Source: Hydrocarboniphaga daqingensis
Lineage (GTDB): Bacteria > Pseudomonadota > Gammaproteobacteria > Nevskiales > Nevskiaceae
Reading direction: 5' to 3'
NCBI RefSeq assembly: GCF_900129825.1
Contig: NZ_FQWZ01000005.1
Coordinates: 124,001-188,000, forward strand
Length of the DNA: 64,000 bases
Each line of letters opens with the position of its first letter. Position 1 is the stretch's first letter. The notes beneath the pieces were generated by a model. That model did not search any database, was not told the DNA's origin, and was given only the letters and a program-made list of their open reading frames with translations. The translations under genes and the position numbers were made by a program. Shown here in pieces: positions 55,923 to 64,000 of the stretch.

Positions 55923-56060
55923 ACTCTTTGGGGAGTAGCCACCGTCGCCGATTGCTCGGCGCGGCTTGCACGTCAACATACTTGCCGCATTGCTGGCATG
56001 GCGTGCAGAGATTCCAGCGCATCACGCGTTGGTTTCGGGTGAGACCAACGACCACGGACG
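55923..56060 (+). promoter_or_regulatory. yybP-ykoY manganese riboswitch
   Basis: The three conserved blocks of the yybP-ykoY family occur in order: GGGGAGTAGCC (55930-55940), TCAACATACTT (55973-55983) and GGGTGAGACC (56037-56046). The last lies in a hairpin CGTTGGT-10-ACCAACG (56027-56050). In known members the first loop and the GAGACC loop dock to form the Mn2+ site, and Mn2+ turns on exporter expression. The element sits between a good promoter and a GDT1-family gene, the classic context. The expression platform (about 56051-56118) is GC-rich with overlapping inverted repeats; no terminator with a T run is seen, so control of translation is more likely. Confidence 0.92.
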
Positions 56061-56118
56061 CCGGCATGCCGGGCGGCGGCCGCGCGTCGTTGTCCACCAT
56101 CCCGGCCGGTTCTCTCTG

Positions 56119-56700
56119 ATGATCTTCGAAGCCTTTACCGTCTGCACCAGCGTCGTCGCGCTCGCCGAGATGGGAGACAAGACGCAGCTGCTGTCGCTGT
56201 GCTTGGCCGCCCGCTATCGCAAGCCGCTGCCGATCGTGCTGGGCATTCTGGTTGCCACCTTGCTCAATCATGGCCTCGCCGGCTGGCTCGGCGCCTGGGT
56301 AGCGACGCACGTCCCCGAAACGTATCTGCGCTGGGCACTGGGCCTGAGTTTCATCGCGATGGCGGGCTGGCTGTTGGTCCCCGACCGTTTCGACGATGCC
56401 GATGACAGCCTGACGGCGCGACGCGGCACGATCTTTCTGACCACGCTGTGGCTGTTCTTCATTGCGGAGATCGGTGACAAGACCCAGATCGCGACGATCG
56501 GTCTGGCGATGCGCTACGACAGCCTGCTGGCCGTCGTGGCGGGCACGACGCTGGGCATGATGTTGGCCAACGTGCCGGCCGTGTTCCTAGGCGACCGCTT
56601 CGCGCGGCGGATGCCAGCCGACCTGATGCGCCGCATTGCCGCTGCGGTATTCGCCGTGATCGGCCTGCTGATGCTGCTCGGCGTCGGCGACGGTTTGTAA
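56119..56700 (+). CDS. TMEM165/GDT1 (UPF0016) family manganese exporter, MneA-like
   Basis: A 193-residue membrane protein with two repeats of three helices. Each repeat carries the family signature E-x-G-D-K-T: AEMGDKTQLLSL in the first and AEIGDKTQIATI in the second. Members of this group export Mn2+ (MneA of Vibrio) or exchange cations for protons. The Mn2+ riboswitch directly upstream supports manganese efflux here. The start at 56119 gives the normal N-terminus. It converges with hutH 13 bases away. Confidence 0.92.
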   Translation: MIFEAFTVCTSVVALAEMGDKTQLLSLCLAARYRKPLPIVLGILVATLLNHGLAGWLGAWVATHVPETYLRWALGLSFIAMAGWLLVPDRFDDADDSLTARRGTIFLTTLWLFFIAEIGDKTQIATIGLAMRYDSLLAVVAGTTLGMMLANVPAVFLGDRFARRMPADLMRRIAAAVFAVIGLLMLLGVGDGL

Positions 56701-56713
56701 TGGCCGACAACAC

Positions 56714-58249
56714 TCAGCCGTCCTGACTCCACGACGGCAGTAGATCGGCGACGATCGGCGTCAGCACTTCGGTCGCCAGCAGATCATCGGCGGCGGCGAT
56801 GTCCGGTGCAAAGTAGCGGTCGTGCTCGTAGAACGGCACTTTTTGCCGCAGCGCTTCATGGACGAAGCGCAGCGGTTCGGACGTGGCCAATGGTGCGTGA
56901 AAGTCGATGCCTTGCGCGGCGGCCAGCAGTTCGATCGCGACGATCGTGCGCGTGTTGGCCGTCATCTCCAGCAGCCGCCGCGCTGCGAAGGTCGCCATGC
57001 TGACGTGGTCTTCCTGGTTGGCCGACGTCGGCAGGCTGTCGACGCTGGCCGGATGCGCCAAGGACTTGTTTTCCGACGCCAGTGCCGCCGCGGTGACGTG
57101 GGCCATCATGAAGCCTGAATGCAGCCCGGCATCGCGAACCAGAAACGGCGGCAAGCCCGAGAGCGTCGAGTCGATCAGCAGCGCAATGCGGCGCTCCGAC
57201 AACGCGCCGATCTCGGCAATCGCCAGTGCCAGCGTATCGGCGGCCAGCGCCACCGGCTCGGCGTGGAAGTTGCCGCCGGACAGCACCTCGTCGCCGAATA
57301 CCAGCGGATTGTCGCTGACCGCATTGGCCTCGATCACCAGCGTGCGCGCGGCCTGCCGAAGCAGATCCAGACAGGCGCCCATCACTTGCGGCTGGCAGCG
57401 CAGGCTGTATGGGTCCTGCACGCGATCGTCATGGATGCGGTGCGACTGGCGGATCGCGCTGCCGGCCAATAGCCGGCGGTATGCAGCCGCCACATCGATC
57501 TGTCCGGTTTGCCCGCGCACTTGATGAATGCGCGCGTCAAACGGCGCATCGGAGCCGCGCGCCGCATCGACCGACAAGGCGCCGGTGACCACGGCTGCCG
57601 CATAGACGTCCTCGGCTTCCATCAATGCGCGCAAGGCCAGCGCCGTCGACACTTGCGTGCCGTTGAGCAGTGCCAAGCCTTCCTTGGCGGCCAGGTCCAG
57701 CGGATCGATACCCGCTTCGCTCAGCGCTTGGCGTGCCGGGACGACCAAGCCATCGATACGCACCTCGCCCTCGCCGATTAGGGCCATCGTCAAATGGGCC
57801 AGCGGCGCCAGATCACCGGAGGCACCGACGGACCCCTTGGCCGGGATGCAAGGCAGCACGCCTGCGTTGTACAGCGCCAGCAGCCGTTCGACGAGGCAGC
57901 GGCGTACGCCCGAATAACCACGCGCGAGGCTCGCGGCCTTAAGCAGCAGCACCAGTCTGACGGTTTCATCATCAAGCGGTGCGCCGGTGCCGACCGCGTG
58001 CGAGCGCACCAGGTTGCGCTGCAGCGCGGCCAGCTGATCGACCGGGATGTGCGTCTTGGCCAGCTTGCCGAATCCGGTATTGATGCCGTACAGCGGCTCG
58101 CCGCGGTCGACAGCGGCCTGAACCGCGGCAGCCGACGCATCCACCGCTGCCCAGGCTTGGGGCGCGATCGAGACCTGCGTGCGTCCATCGAGCAGATGGC
58201 GCAGCTCGCGCAACTTGAGCTTGCCGGGGTTCAGATGCCACTCGGACAT
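56714..58249 (-). CDS. hutH: Histidine ammonia-lyase
   Basis: HutH deaminates histidine to urocanate using an MIO cofactor formed from A143-S144-G145 in [15 protein letters not shown]. Other family marks are Y54 in [40 protein letters not shown] and [11 protein letters not shown]. The 511-residue length is typical. No hutU, hutI, hutG or hutC is in the window, so the rest of the pathway must lie elsewhere. The sequence alone does not exclude a tyrosine-ammonia-lyase activity, but histidine is more likely. Confidence 0.92.
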   Translation of the reverse strand: MSEWHLNPGKLKLRELRHLLDGRTQVSIAPQAWAAVDASAAAVQAAVDRGEPLYGINTGFGKLAKTHIPVDQLAALQRNLVRSHAVGTGAPLDDETVRLVLLLKAASLARGYSGVRRCLVERLLALYNAGVLPCIPAKGSVGASGDLAPLAHLTMALIGEGEVRIDGLVVPARQALSEAGIDPLDLAAKEGLALLNGTQVSTALALRALMEAEDVYAAAVVTGALSVDAARGSDAPFDARIHQVRGQTGQIDVAAAYRRLLAGSAIRQSHRIHDDRVQDPYSLRCQPQVMGACLDLLRQAARTLVIEANAVSDNPLVFGDEVLSGGNFHAEPVALAADTLALAIAEIGALSERRIALLIDSTLSGLPPFLVRDAGLHSGFMMAHVTAAALASENKSLAHPASVDSLPTSANQEDHVSMATFAARRLLEMTANTRTIVAIELLAAAQGIDFHAPLATSEPLRFVHEALRQKVPFYEHDRYFAPDIAAADDLLATEVLTPIVADLLPSWSQDG

Positions 58250-58386
58250 GGCCGTTCTCCTGTCGTGCCGCAGTTGTCGCGATCATCCATGGCGGTCGCA
58301 CCGCTCTGCAGCCATCGGACCATCAGCCGCGGGCCGATGCAAGCGCGACGCGACGCGGGCCGCCAGCCGGCTGGCACAATGTGCCG

Positions 58387-59070
58387 ATGCGCATCCTGGT
58401 CATCGAAGACGACGCCGACACTGCCCGCTACCTGATCAAGGGCTTGCGCGAGGCCGGTCACGCGGTCGATCACGCCGCCAATGGCAAGGACGGCTTGTTC
58501 ATGGCCGCATCCGAACCGTATGACGGCTTGATCGTCGACCGCATGCTGCCGCACGTCGATGGCCTGACGATCGTCTCGACCTTGCGTGCTTCCGGCAATG
58601 CGATGCCGACGATCATCCTGTCGGCGCTGGGCGAAGTCGACGACCGCGTGCGCGGCTTGCGCGCCGGCGGCGACGACTATCTGGTCAAGCCATTTTCGTT
58701 TGCCGAATTGCTGGCGCGGCTCGAAGCGGTGCTGCGCCGCAGCCGCGGCAGTGGCGCGACCGACACCGTGCTGCGCGTCGCCGATCTGGAAATGGACTTG
58801 CTCGGCCGCAGCGTGCGACGCGGTCATCGCGCTATCGACCTCAAGCCGCAAGAGTTCCGGCTGCTCGAATACCTGATGCGCAACGCCGGGCAGGTTGTGA
58901 CCCGGACGATGCTGTTCGAGCACGTCTGGGACTACCACTTCGACCCACAGACCAACGTCATTGATGTCCACATCTCGCGACTGCGCGGCAAGATCGATGA
59001 TGCTCAGAGTGTTGCGCTGATTCATACCGTACGCGGCGCCGGCTACTGCCTGCGTGCGAGCAAAAGCTGA
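58387..59070 (+). CDS. OmpR/PhoB-family response regulator
   Basis: A 227-residue two-component regulator. The receiver has IEDD at the acidic pocket, the phospho-Asp in LIVDRMLPHVDG, and the conserved Lys in YLVKPFSF. The C-terminal winged helix has LKPQEFRLLEYLMRNAGQVVTR and ends RGAGYCLRASKS, typical of OmpR/PhoB. An in-frame GTG six bases upstream is an alternative start. Its stop overlaps the start of the kinase gene by one base, so they form a pair. It is divergent from hutH; targets are unknown. Confidence 0.94.
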   Translation: MRILVIEDDADTARYLIKGLREAGHAVDHAANGKDGLFMAASEPYDGLIVDRMLPHVDGLTIVSTLRASGNAMPTIILSALGEVDDRVRGLRAGGDDYLVKPFSFAELLARLEAVLRRSRGSGATDTVLRVADLEMDLLGRSVRRGHRAIDLKPQEFRLLEYLMRNAGQVVTRTMLFEHVWDYHFDPQTNVIDVHISRLRGKIDDAQSVALIHTVRGAGYCLRASKS

Positions 59071-60443
59071 TGCGCGGTCGCGATCTGCTGCGATCGCGCG
59101 CATTGCGCCTGGCGCTGCTGTATGCCGCGTTGTTCGGCGTGTCGATCACGGCGCTGCTCGGTGCGATCTACCTGCTGGCGGCCAACCAGGTCCGCAGCCA
59201 CGTCGATGAGTTCGTCGCGTCCGAGCTGGAAATGCTGCAGGCCGACTATGTCGTCGACGGGTTCGACGGCGTACTGGGGCTGGTGCAGTCCCGTGACGCG
59301 TCCGACCGCAGCAACCATTGGCTGTACTTGTATGTCGCCGCCGATGGGAGCCGACTCGCTGGCGACGATGATCCCTGGCCGGATGCGACGCCAGACACCG
59401 ATGGCTTCCTGACCCTGCCCGCGCGCCAGCATCGCGGTGTGGTGCGGGCGCGCGTGGCGCACTTCCCCGACGGCAGCCGCATTCTGGTCGGGCTCAACGA
59501 CTACGAAGTCGGCGAGATGCGCTCGGCACTCGCGCGCTCGATGGGCTTGGGGCTGGGTGCGATGCTGCTGCTGGCGATCGGCGGCGGCATCTTGGTAACG
59601 CTGGCCATGCTCAGGCAGATCGAGGCGATCAACCGCGTGACCCGCGACATCATGGCCGGCGACCTGCGTCAGCGCGTGCCGATTACCGCGAGCAACGACG
59701 AGTTCGACATGCTCGGCCGCAACATCAATGCGATGCTCGATCGCATCAGCACGCTGATGGACGCGATCCGCGGCGTTACCGACAACATCGCGCATGACTT
59801 GCGCCTGCCGCTGTCACGGCTGCGTGGGCGGCTCGAAGCCAGCCTTGCCGATCGAAACCAGCCCGCACAACTCGAATCGGCGATCGAGCAGTCGATCGAC
59901 GACGTCGATTCGATTCTGACCACGTTCGGTGCCCTGCTGCGGATCGCCAACGTCGAATCAGGCCGGCCGCGTGAAAGCTTCACCCAAGTCGATCTGACCG
60001 CAATCGTGCACGACGCCGAACAGTTGTTCGAGCCAATGGCGAGCGCCGAGCACAAGACGCTGCGTCTCGATGCCGACGTTGGCGTGCAGATTCGAGGCAG
60101 TCGCGATCTACTGTTCCAGGCACTGGCCAACTTGGTCGACAACGCGATCAAGTACACGCGCGCGGGCGGGAACATTCTGATCACGTTGCGCCGCCGTGAT
60201 GCACATATCGAACTATGCGTCGCCGATGATGGTCCGGGCATACCCGAAGACCAGCGTGACAAGGTCTTCCAGCGGCTGTATCGCGCCGATCCAAGCCGGA
60301 GCAGTGCCGGTAATGGCCTGGGCTTATCGCTGGTGCGAGCCGTGGTGCTGCTGCACGACGGGTATTGCCAGATCGTCGACAACGCGCCCGGGGCTCGCGT
60401 GATCCTCAGTCTGCCGGTGGCGATCGACAGCCGGCTGGCGTAG
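59070..60443 (+). CDS. Two-component sensor histidine kinase
   Basis: The 457-residue partner of the upstream response regulator. It has an N-terminal membrane helix, a periplasmic sensor of about 130 residues, a second helix near residues 160-185 (GLGAMLLLAIGGGILVTLAM), a HAMP domain, a HisKA domain with the phospho-His in NIAHDLRLPLSRLR, and an ATPase with NLVDNAIKYT, DDGPGIP and GNGLGLSLV. The last 120 bases overlap the 3' end of the convergent PAP2 gene. The stimulus is unknown. Confidence 0.93.
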   Translation: MRGRDLLRSRALRLALLYAALFGVSITALLGAIYLLAANQVRSHVDEFVASELEMLQADYVVDGFDGVLGLVQSRDASDRSNHWLYLYVAADGSRLAGDDDPWPDATPDTDGFLTLPARQHRGVVRARVAHFPDGSRILVGLNDYEVGEMRSALARSMGLGLGAMLLLAIGGGILVTLAMLRQIEAINRVTRDIMAGDLRQRVPITASNDEFDMLGRNINAMLDRISTLMDAIRGVTDNIAHDLRLPLSRLRGRLEASLADRNQPAQLESAIEQSIDDVDSILTTFGALLRIANVESGRPRESFTQVDLTAIVHDAEQLFEPMASAEHKTLRLDADVGVQIRGSRDLLFQALANLVDNAIKYTRAGGNILITLRRRDAHIELCVADDGPGIPEDQRDKVFQRLYRADPSRSSAGNGLGLSLVRAVVLLHDGYCQIVDNAPGARVILSLPVAIDSRLA

Positions 60444-61100
60444 CGCGTCCAGCGCCGATGCGACCGACCAGGCCAGCGCGGCGCTCACGATGTCATGCGA
60501 AGGGAAATGAGCGCCGCGCAGCCACTGCGTTGCCGAAAACAGCAGCCCCATCACGAACACGCCGCACAGCACCGGCAGCGCATGCGACCACTGGCGCCGA
60601 CGCGCGATCCAGTACAAACCAAACCAGGCCCAAGCACCGGATGAATGTCCGCCCGGGAAGCAATGCCCGGCGCGGATCGCGGCGATGACACGGCCCTGCC
60701 CGACCTGCAACCAACTGATGCCCTCGACGTCGCCACCGTAACGCTGCCACTGCACGGGACAGTGCACCGGGCTGAAGTGCTTCAGTAGGGCCACCAGCCC
60801 GGTCGTTAGCGCGACGCACAGCAGCAAGTAGATCAGATCGTCGCGGTACGGCTTGTCGCGACCGCGGCGTATGCCCGCGACCCTCATCAGCAGCAATGCA
60901 ATGGCCGCGATCAGCACGGCCCGCGCGCCGCCATCATGAAGCAGCTTGTCGCCCCAGCCCGTACCGCGCGCAATGAAGTCGCCCCGGGCGGTGCTGAAGC
61001 AGACGTCGAGCACCCATTGATCCAAGCCGCTGCACTCGAATGCAAGCGCCGACAACAGCAGCAATACGGCCGGCGACCACCGCAGATGGACCGCGCTCAC
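60324..61100 (-). CDS. PAP2-family membrane phosphatase
   Basis: A 258-residue membrane protein of the type 2 phosphatidic acid phosphatase family. The three motif regions are KHFSPVHCP, HCFPGGHSSGAWAW (PGGH for the usual PSGH) and LRGAHFPSHDIVSA. LpxE/LpxT-type lipid phosphatases and undecaprenyl-diphosphate phosphatases belong here. The GTG start at 61100 overlaps the stop of the sulfatase gene (GTGA), which argues for coupling; the longer frame runs into that gene. The last 40 codons are antisense to the histidine kinase and look like a non-conserved tail. Confidence 0.85.
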   Translation of the reverse strand: MSAVHLRWSPAVLLLLSALAFECSGLDQWVLDVCFSTARGDFIARGTGWGDKLLHDGGARAVLIAAIALLLMRVAGIRRGRDKPYRDDLIYLLLCVALTTGLVALLKHFSPVHCPVQWQRYGGDVEGISWLQVGQGRVIAAIRAGHCFPGGHSSGAWAWFGLYWIARRRQWSHALPVLCGVFVMGLLFSATQWLRGAHFPSHDIVSAALAWSVASALDALRQPAVDRHRQTEDHASPGRVVDDLAIPVVQQHHGSHQR

Positions 61101-63064
61101 CGGTAGCGACGCGATTCGAACAAGTCGTACGCGGTCTGGTAGTAGGCCGTGGCCAGATCGGTCAACGGGCCGTCGGGTTTGGGCAGACGCGACAACTGCG
61201 TCGTTGCCGGGCCCGGCGCTCCGGGCAAGCGCGTATAGCGTTCGCAGCTGACATGCTGGCGTAAGCCCAGCACACACAGCGTCCCGTCGCGCAGCAAGGC
61301 GACGTCGTGGTTGTGGTTGAACAACAACGTACGCGGCTCACCTGCCGGCCAGCGCAGCACGTCCTGGCCAAAAAAAGGTGCCTGATACGGCAGCCCGAGC
61401 AAGCCGAGTACGGTCGGTGCCACGTCGATCTGACTGGTCAGCGTGTCGATGCGCCCCGGCGGCAAGCGCCCTGGCGCGAGGATCAGCATCGGGATTTCAT
61501 AGCTGTACAACGGAATGTCGGCCTTGCCGTAAGCACGCGCGCCGTGGTCAGCGACGATGATGAACACCGTGTCCTTGAACCACGGTCGCTGCCGCGCTTC
61601 GCGGAAGAACTCACCGATCGCATGGTCCGCATAGCGCGTGCCGGCGGTGCGTCCGCCGCCCTTGGCTTTGATGCCGGGAATGCCATCGGGAAACGTGAAC
61701 GGCTTGTGGTTGGACGTCGACATCACGATCGAGAAGAACGGCTTGCCTTCGCGGGCCCGCGCATCGAAATAGCCGATTGCGTGATGGAACAAGTCTTCGT
61801 CCGACACGCCCCAGATGTTGGCGAAGCGCGGATTGTCGATGTCGCTGCGGTCGGACAACGCAAAGCCGTTGCCGCCGAAGTACGCATTCATGTTGTCGAA
61901 CGCGCCGAAACCGCCGTACAGGAAGCTGGTGTGATAGCCCAAGCCGCGCATCACCTTGCCCCAGGTCGCGATGTCCTGATTGCCTTCGCGCTTGACGATC
62001 GACTCGCTCGGAATCGGCGGGATCGAAGCGCTGAACGCTTCCAGGCCGCGCACGGTGCGCGTGCCGGTGGAATACGCATGGGTGAACATCAGGCCCTCGG
62101 CCGTCAGCGCGTCGAATTCCGGCGTGAGCTTGCGCAGGTCGCCGTAGGCGCCGACAAACTCGGCGCCGAGAGATTCCTCCGACAGCAGCACCACGTTGAG
62201 CTTGCCCAAGCCATCGGCACGTGCCGGGAAACGCCGCGTCAGATCACCGCTGGCCGCATCGACGAATTCACCGCCACCCGCTTGCAGATCGGCGCGCAGC
62301 AAGGCCTGCATCTGCGTCGGATCGCCGCTGCGATAGAACGCGTGGTAGTCGATGTTGTTGGTGCGAAACGCCGCGAAGAAGTTCATCGGCCCATTGGCGA
62401 CCAGTTCATTGACGACGCGGTTGCGCGAGAACGACAGCCGGTCGGCGGGCCACAGTGCGATGGCCGCAACGATCGCCAGCATCAGCCCTGCCGCGAGCCG
62501 CAGCCGCGCCGCCCGCGGGATCACTGCGGTGCCCGGCCAGTTGCGCAAGCCGCGGGCCAGCAGCGCGGTCATCAGCAGCGCAATCATGGCGATCGCGGTC
62601 AACAATGGCGCCACCGGATACTCGGAGCGGATATCGCCGATGACTTCAGTCGGGTAGATCAGGTAATCGACGGCGACCAGATTGAAGCGCGCGTCGAACT
62701 CCTCAAAGAAGAAGTACTCGGCAACGGTGACGAACAGCATGCCGGCCAGCATCAGCGCGATGCCACCGAGCAGCAGCGCCCGCCCTGCTCCACTGCGATG
62801 CCAGCGCACTGGCGCCAGCGCCAGATACAGCGTCAGCGGCGTGAACAGATACAGGGCTTCGACGATGTCGTTGAGCACGCCCAGCGACAAGATCGCCGGC
62901 AGGCGCAGCGCCGGCACATGCGCCTCGACGCCGAAGCAGCCCCACAGCATCAGCCGAGTGGCGGCCGACAGTGCCAGAAACACACCGGCCATCCACCACA
63001 GCGGGCGAAAGCACGCGGCATCGATGCGCAAGCTGCCGGCGCCAGAGAAAACACGGGATCTCAT
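61097..63064 (-). CDS. LTA synthase/OpgB-like sulfatase-fold membrane enzyme
   Basis: A 655-residue inner-membrane enzyme of the alkaline phosphatase/sulfatase superfamily, of the type that moves phosphoglycerol or phosphoethanolamine from lipids to glycans. Five hydrophobic helices occupy the first 200 residues. The periplasmic catalytic domain has LSEESLGAEFVGAYG for metal binding, a nucleophile candidate in YSTGTRTVRGLEA, TSNHKPFTFP and IIVADHGARAYG. An alternative TTG start is nine bases upstream. It overlaps the PAP2 gene, which could recycle the lipid product; this link is inferred. The exact donor and acceptor are unknown. Confidence 0.87.
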   Translation of the reverse strand: MRSRVFSGAGSLRIDAACFRPLWWMAGVFLALSAATRLMLWGCFGVEAHVPALRLPAILSLGVLNDIVEALYLFTPLTLYLALAPVRWHRSGAGRALLLGGIALMLAGMLFVTVAEYFFFEEFDARFNLVAVDYLIYPTEVIGDIRSEYPVAPLLTAIAMIALLMTALLARGLRNWPGTAVIPRAARLRLAAGLMLAIVAAIALWPADRLSFSRNRVVNELVANGPMNFFAAFRTNNIDYHAFYRSGDPTQMQALLRADLQAGGGEFVDAASGDLTRRFPARADGLGKLNVVLLSEESLGAEFVGAYGDLRKLTPEFDALTAEGLMFTHAYSTGTRTVRGLEAFSASIPPIPSESIVKREGNQDIATWGKVMRGLGYHTSFLYGGFGAFDNMNAYFGGNGFALSDRSDIDNPRFANIWGVSDEDLFHHAIGYFDARAREGKPFFSIVMSTSNHKPFTFPDGIPGIKAKGGGRTAGTRYADHAIGEFFREARQRPWFKDTVFIIVADHGARAYGKADIPLYSYEIPMLILAPGRLPPGRIDTLTSQIDVAPTVLGLLGLPYQAPFFGQDVLRWPAGEPRTLLFNHNHDVALLRDGTLCVLGLRQHVSCERYTRLPGAPGPATTQLSRLPKPDGPLTDLATAYYQTAYDLFESRRYR

Positions 63065-63175
63065 CAAGCTCAATCTCGGAGAGGACTCTCCGCAGATTGC
63101 GCGACCGGGTCTATCCGGCGCCTTGCAGCCGGATTAACTCTGGTTCATGAAGCGGGTCTGTGGCGGCGGCACCGC

Positions 63176-64000
63176 TCAGGCTTGCGGTGCGATCCGTGGC
63201 GTTGCCGGCTGCACGTCGGCGTTCTGGCCGCGATGGCGCAGCAGGTGATCGATCAGCACCAGGGCGACCATTGCTTCGGCGATCGGCGTGGCGCGGATGC
63301 CCACGCACGGGTCATGGCGCCCGGTGGTGCGCATGTCCACGGCGTTGCCGTCGCTGTCGATCGACTTGCCGGGCGTGGTGATGCTCGACGTCGGCTTGAT
63401 CGCCAGCGCACAAACCAGGTCCTGGCCGGTGCTGATGCCGCCCGACACCCCGCCCGAGTGGTTCGACAGAAAGCCTTGCGGGGTCATCTCGTCGCGGTGT
63501 TCGGTGCCGCGCATCGCGGCGACCTTCATGCCGTCGCCGATCTCGACGCCCTTGACTGCATTGATGCCCATCAGCGCATGCGCGATATCCGCATCGAGCC
63601 GATCAAATACCGGCTCACCCAAGCCGGGTGGCAGGCCGGTGGCGACGACGCGAATCAACGCGCCGACCGAATCGCCGTCGCGACGCAGTTGGTCGATCAG
63701 GGCTTCGAGTTCGGGGATGCGCGATGCATCCGGCGAGAAGAACGCGTTGTTGTTGACCTCGGCCCAGTCGACCCGATCGAGCACGATCGGGCCCATCTGC
63801 GCCAGATAGCCGCGTACCGTCACGCCGAGCTTTTCGGCTAGGTACTTTTTTGCAACAGCGCCGGCCGCAACGCGCACCGCGGTTTCGCGCGCCGAGCTGC
63901 GACCCCCGCCGCGATGGTCGCGGATGCCGTACTTCTGGATGTACGCATAGTCGGCGTGATTGGGCCGAAACACCTGTGCGATCTTGGCGTAGTCGTAGCT
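63176..64000 (-). CDS. aroC: Chorismate synthase, N-terminus beyond the window
   Basis: AroC makes chorismate from EPSP with reduced FMN. The frame is open to the window edge, reading [20 protein letters not shown] at the cut end, so about 90 N-terminal residues are missing. Visible motifs are [29 protein letters not shown] and the late [17 protein letters not shown]. With aroA, pheA and tyrA it completes much of the aromatic pathway in this window, though it lies 50 kb away from them. Confidence 0.96.
   Translation of the reverse strand, partial: SYDYAKIAQVFRPNHADYAYIQKYGIRDHRGGGRSSARETAVRVAAGAVAKKYLAEKLGVTVRGYLAQMGPIVLDRVDWAEVNNNAFFSPDASRIPELEALIDQLRRDGDSVGALIRVVATGLPPGLGEPVFDRLDADIAHALMGINAVKGVEIGDGMKVAAMRGTEHRDEMTPQGFLSNHSGGVSGGISTGQDLVCALAIKPTSSITTPGKSIDSDGNAVDMRTTGRHDPCVGIRATPIAEAMVALVLIDHLLRHRGQNADVQPATPRIAPQA

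Noticed and set aside
61307-63841. Very long plus-strand frame (over 800 codons) opposite the sulfatase gene and aroC
   Set aside because: It spans two real genes and the gap between them in antisense, has no domain, and reflects codon bias of the genes below.
1-64000. CRISPR arrays, rRNA, tRNA genes, prophage or insertion sequences
   Set aside because: No regular spaced repeats, cloverleaf-like sequences, transposase or phage structural genes were recognised by reading; a tRNAscan and ISfinder search would settle it.

Overview
The window is GC-rich, gene-dense chromosomal DNA from a gammaproteobacterium, most likely of the Xanthomonadales/Lysobacterales or a close relative. The evidence is gene order: gspJKLMN, the serC-pheA-hisC-tyrA-aroA-cmk-rpsA-ihfB-lapA-lapB chain beside gyrA, and the leuC-leuD-leuB-asd-fimV-truA-trpF-trpB chain with a divergent LysR gene at leuC. 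No phage, insertion sequence, CRISPR array, rRNA or tRNA gene was recognised. Taxonomy is an inference from synteny; no search was possible.

Layout. 1-5.3 kb (+): end of a type II secretion operon (gspJ partial, K, L, M, N), then a Nudix hydrolase and mnmA. 5.3-16.8 kb (-): a long anabolic/translation cluster read from serC down to lapB (serC, serA, pheA, hisC, tyrA, aroA, cmk, rpsA, ihfB, lapA, lapB), with a strong terminator after rpsA and a nest of composite palindromic repeats between serA and pheA. 16.9-19.9 kb: accessory genes between serC and gyrA (a PIN/RHH toxin-antitoxin-like pair, a PHP-domain lipoprotein, an outer-membrane barrel). 20.1-28.1 kb (-): gyrA, trpB, trpF, truA, fimV. 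28.4-29.2 kb: an unrecognised secreted protein. 29.2-33.7 kb (-): asd, leuB, leuD, leuC, with a divergent LysR regulator.

34.7-42.3 kb: alpha/beta hydrolase, AlkB-like dioxygenase, GH3 glycosidase lipoprotein, a membrane-bound EAL phosphodiesterase and an MFS transporter. 42.5-48.4 kb: mutasome genes imuA-imuB and dnaE2, split by an antisense gene for an exported peroxiredoxin. 48.4-53.3 kb (-): a hybrid histidine kinase with three receiver domains, followed by cheR and a receiver-less cheB. 53.5-55.9 kb: a quinone-oxidoreductase-like protein and a diguanylate cyclase. 55.9-56.7 kb: a promoter, a yybP-ykoY manganese riboswitch and a GDT1-family Mn exporter. 56.7-60.4 kb: hutH and a divergent two-component pair. 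60.3-64 kb (-): chorismate synthase (partial), an LtaS/OpgB-like sulfatase-fold enzyme and a coupled PAP2 phosphatase.

Functional themes: amino-acid biosynthesis (Ser, aromatic, Leu, Trp, Asp family), secretion and pilus assembly, envelope lipid or glycan modification, c-di-GMP and two-component signalling, and DNA-damage mutagenesis. The best-supported regulatory element is the manganese riboswitch; the split imuA-imuB/dnaE2 cassette and the orphan kinase-CheR-CheB module are the most unusual arrangements.
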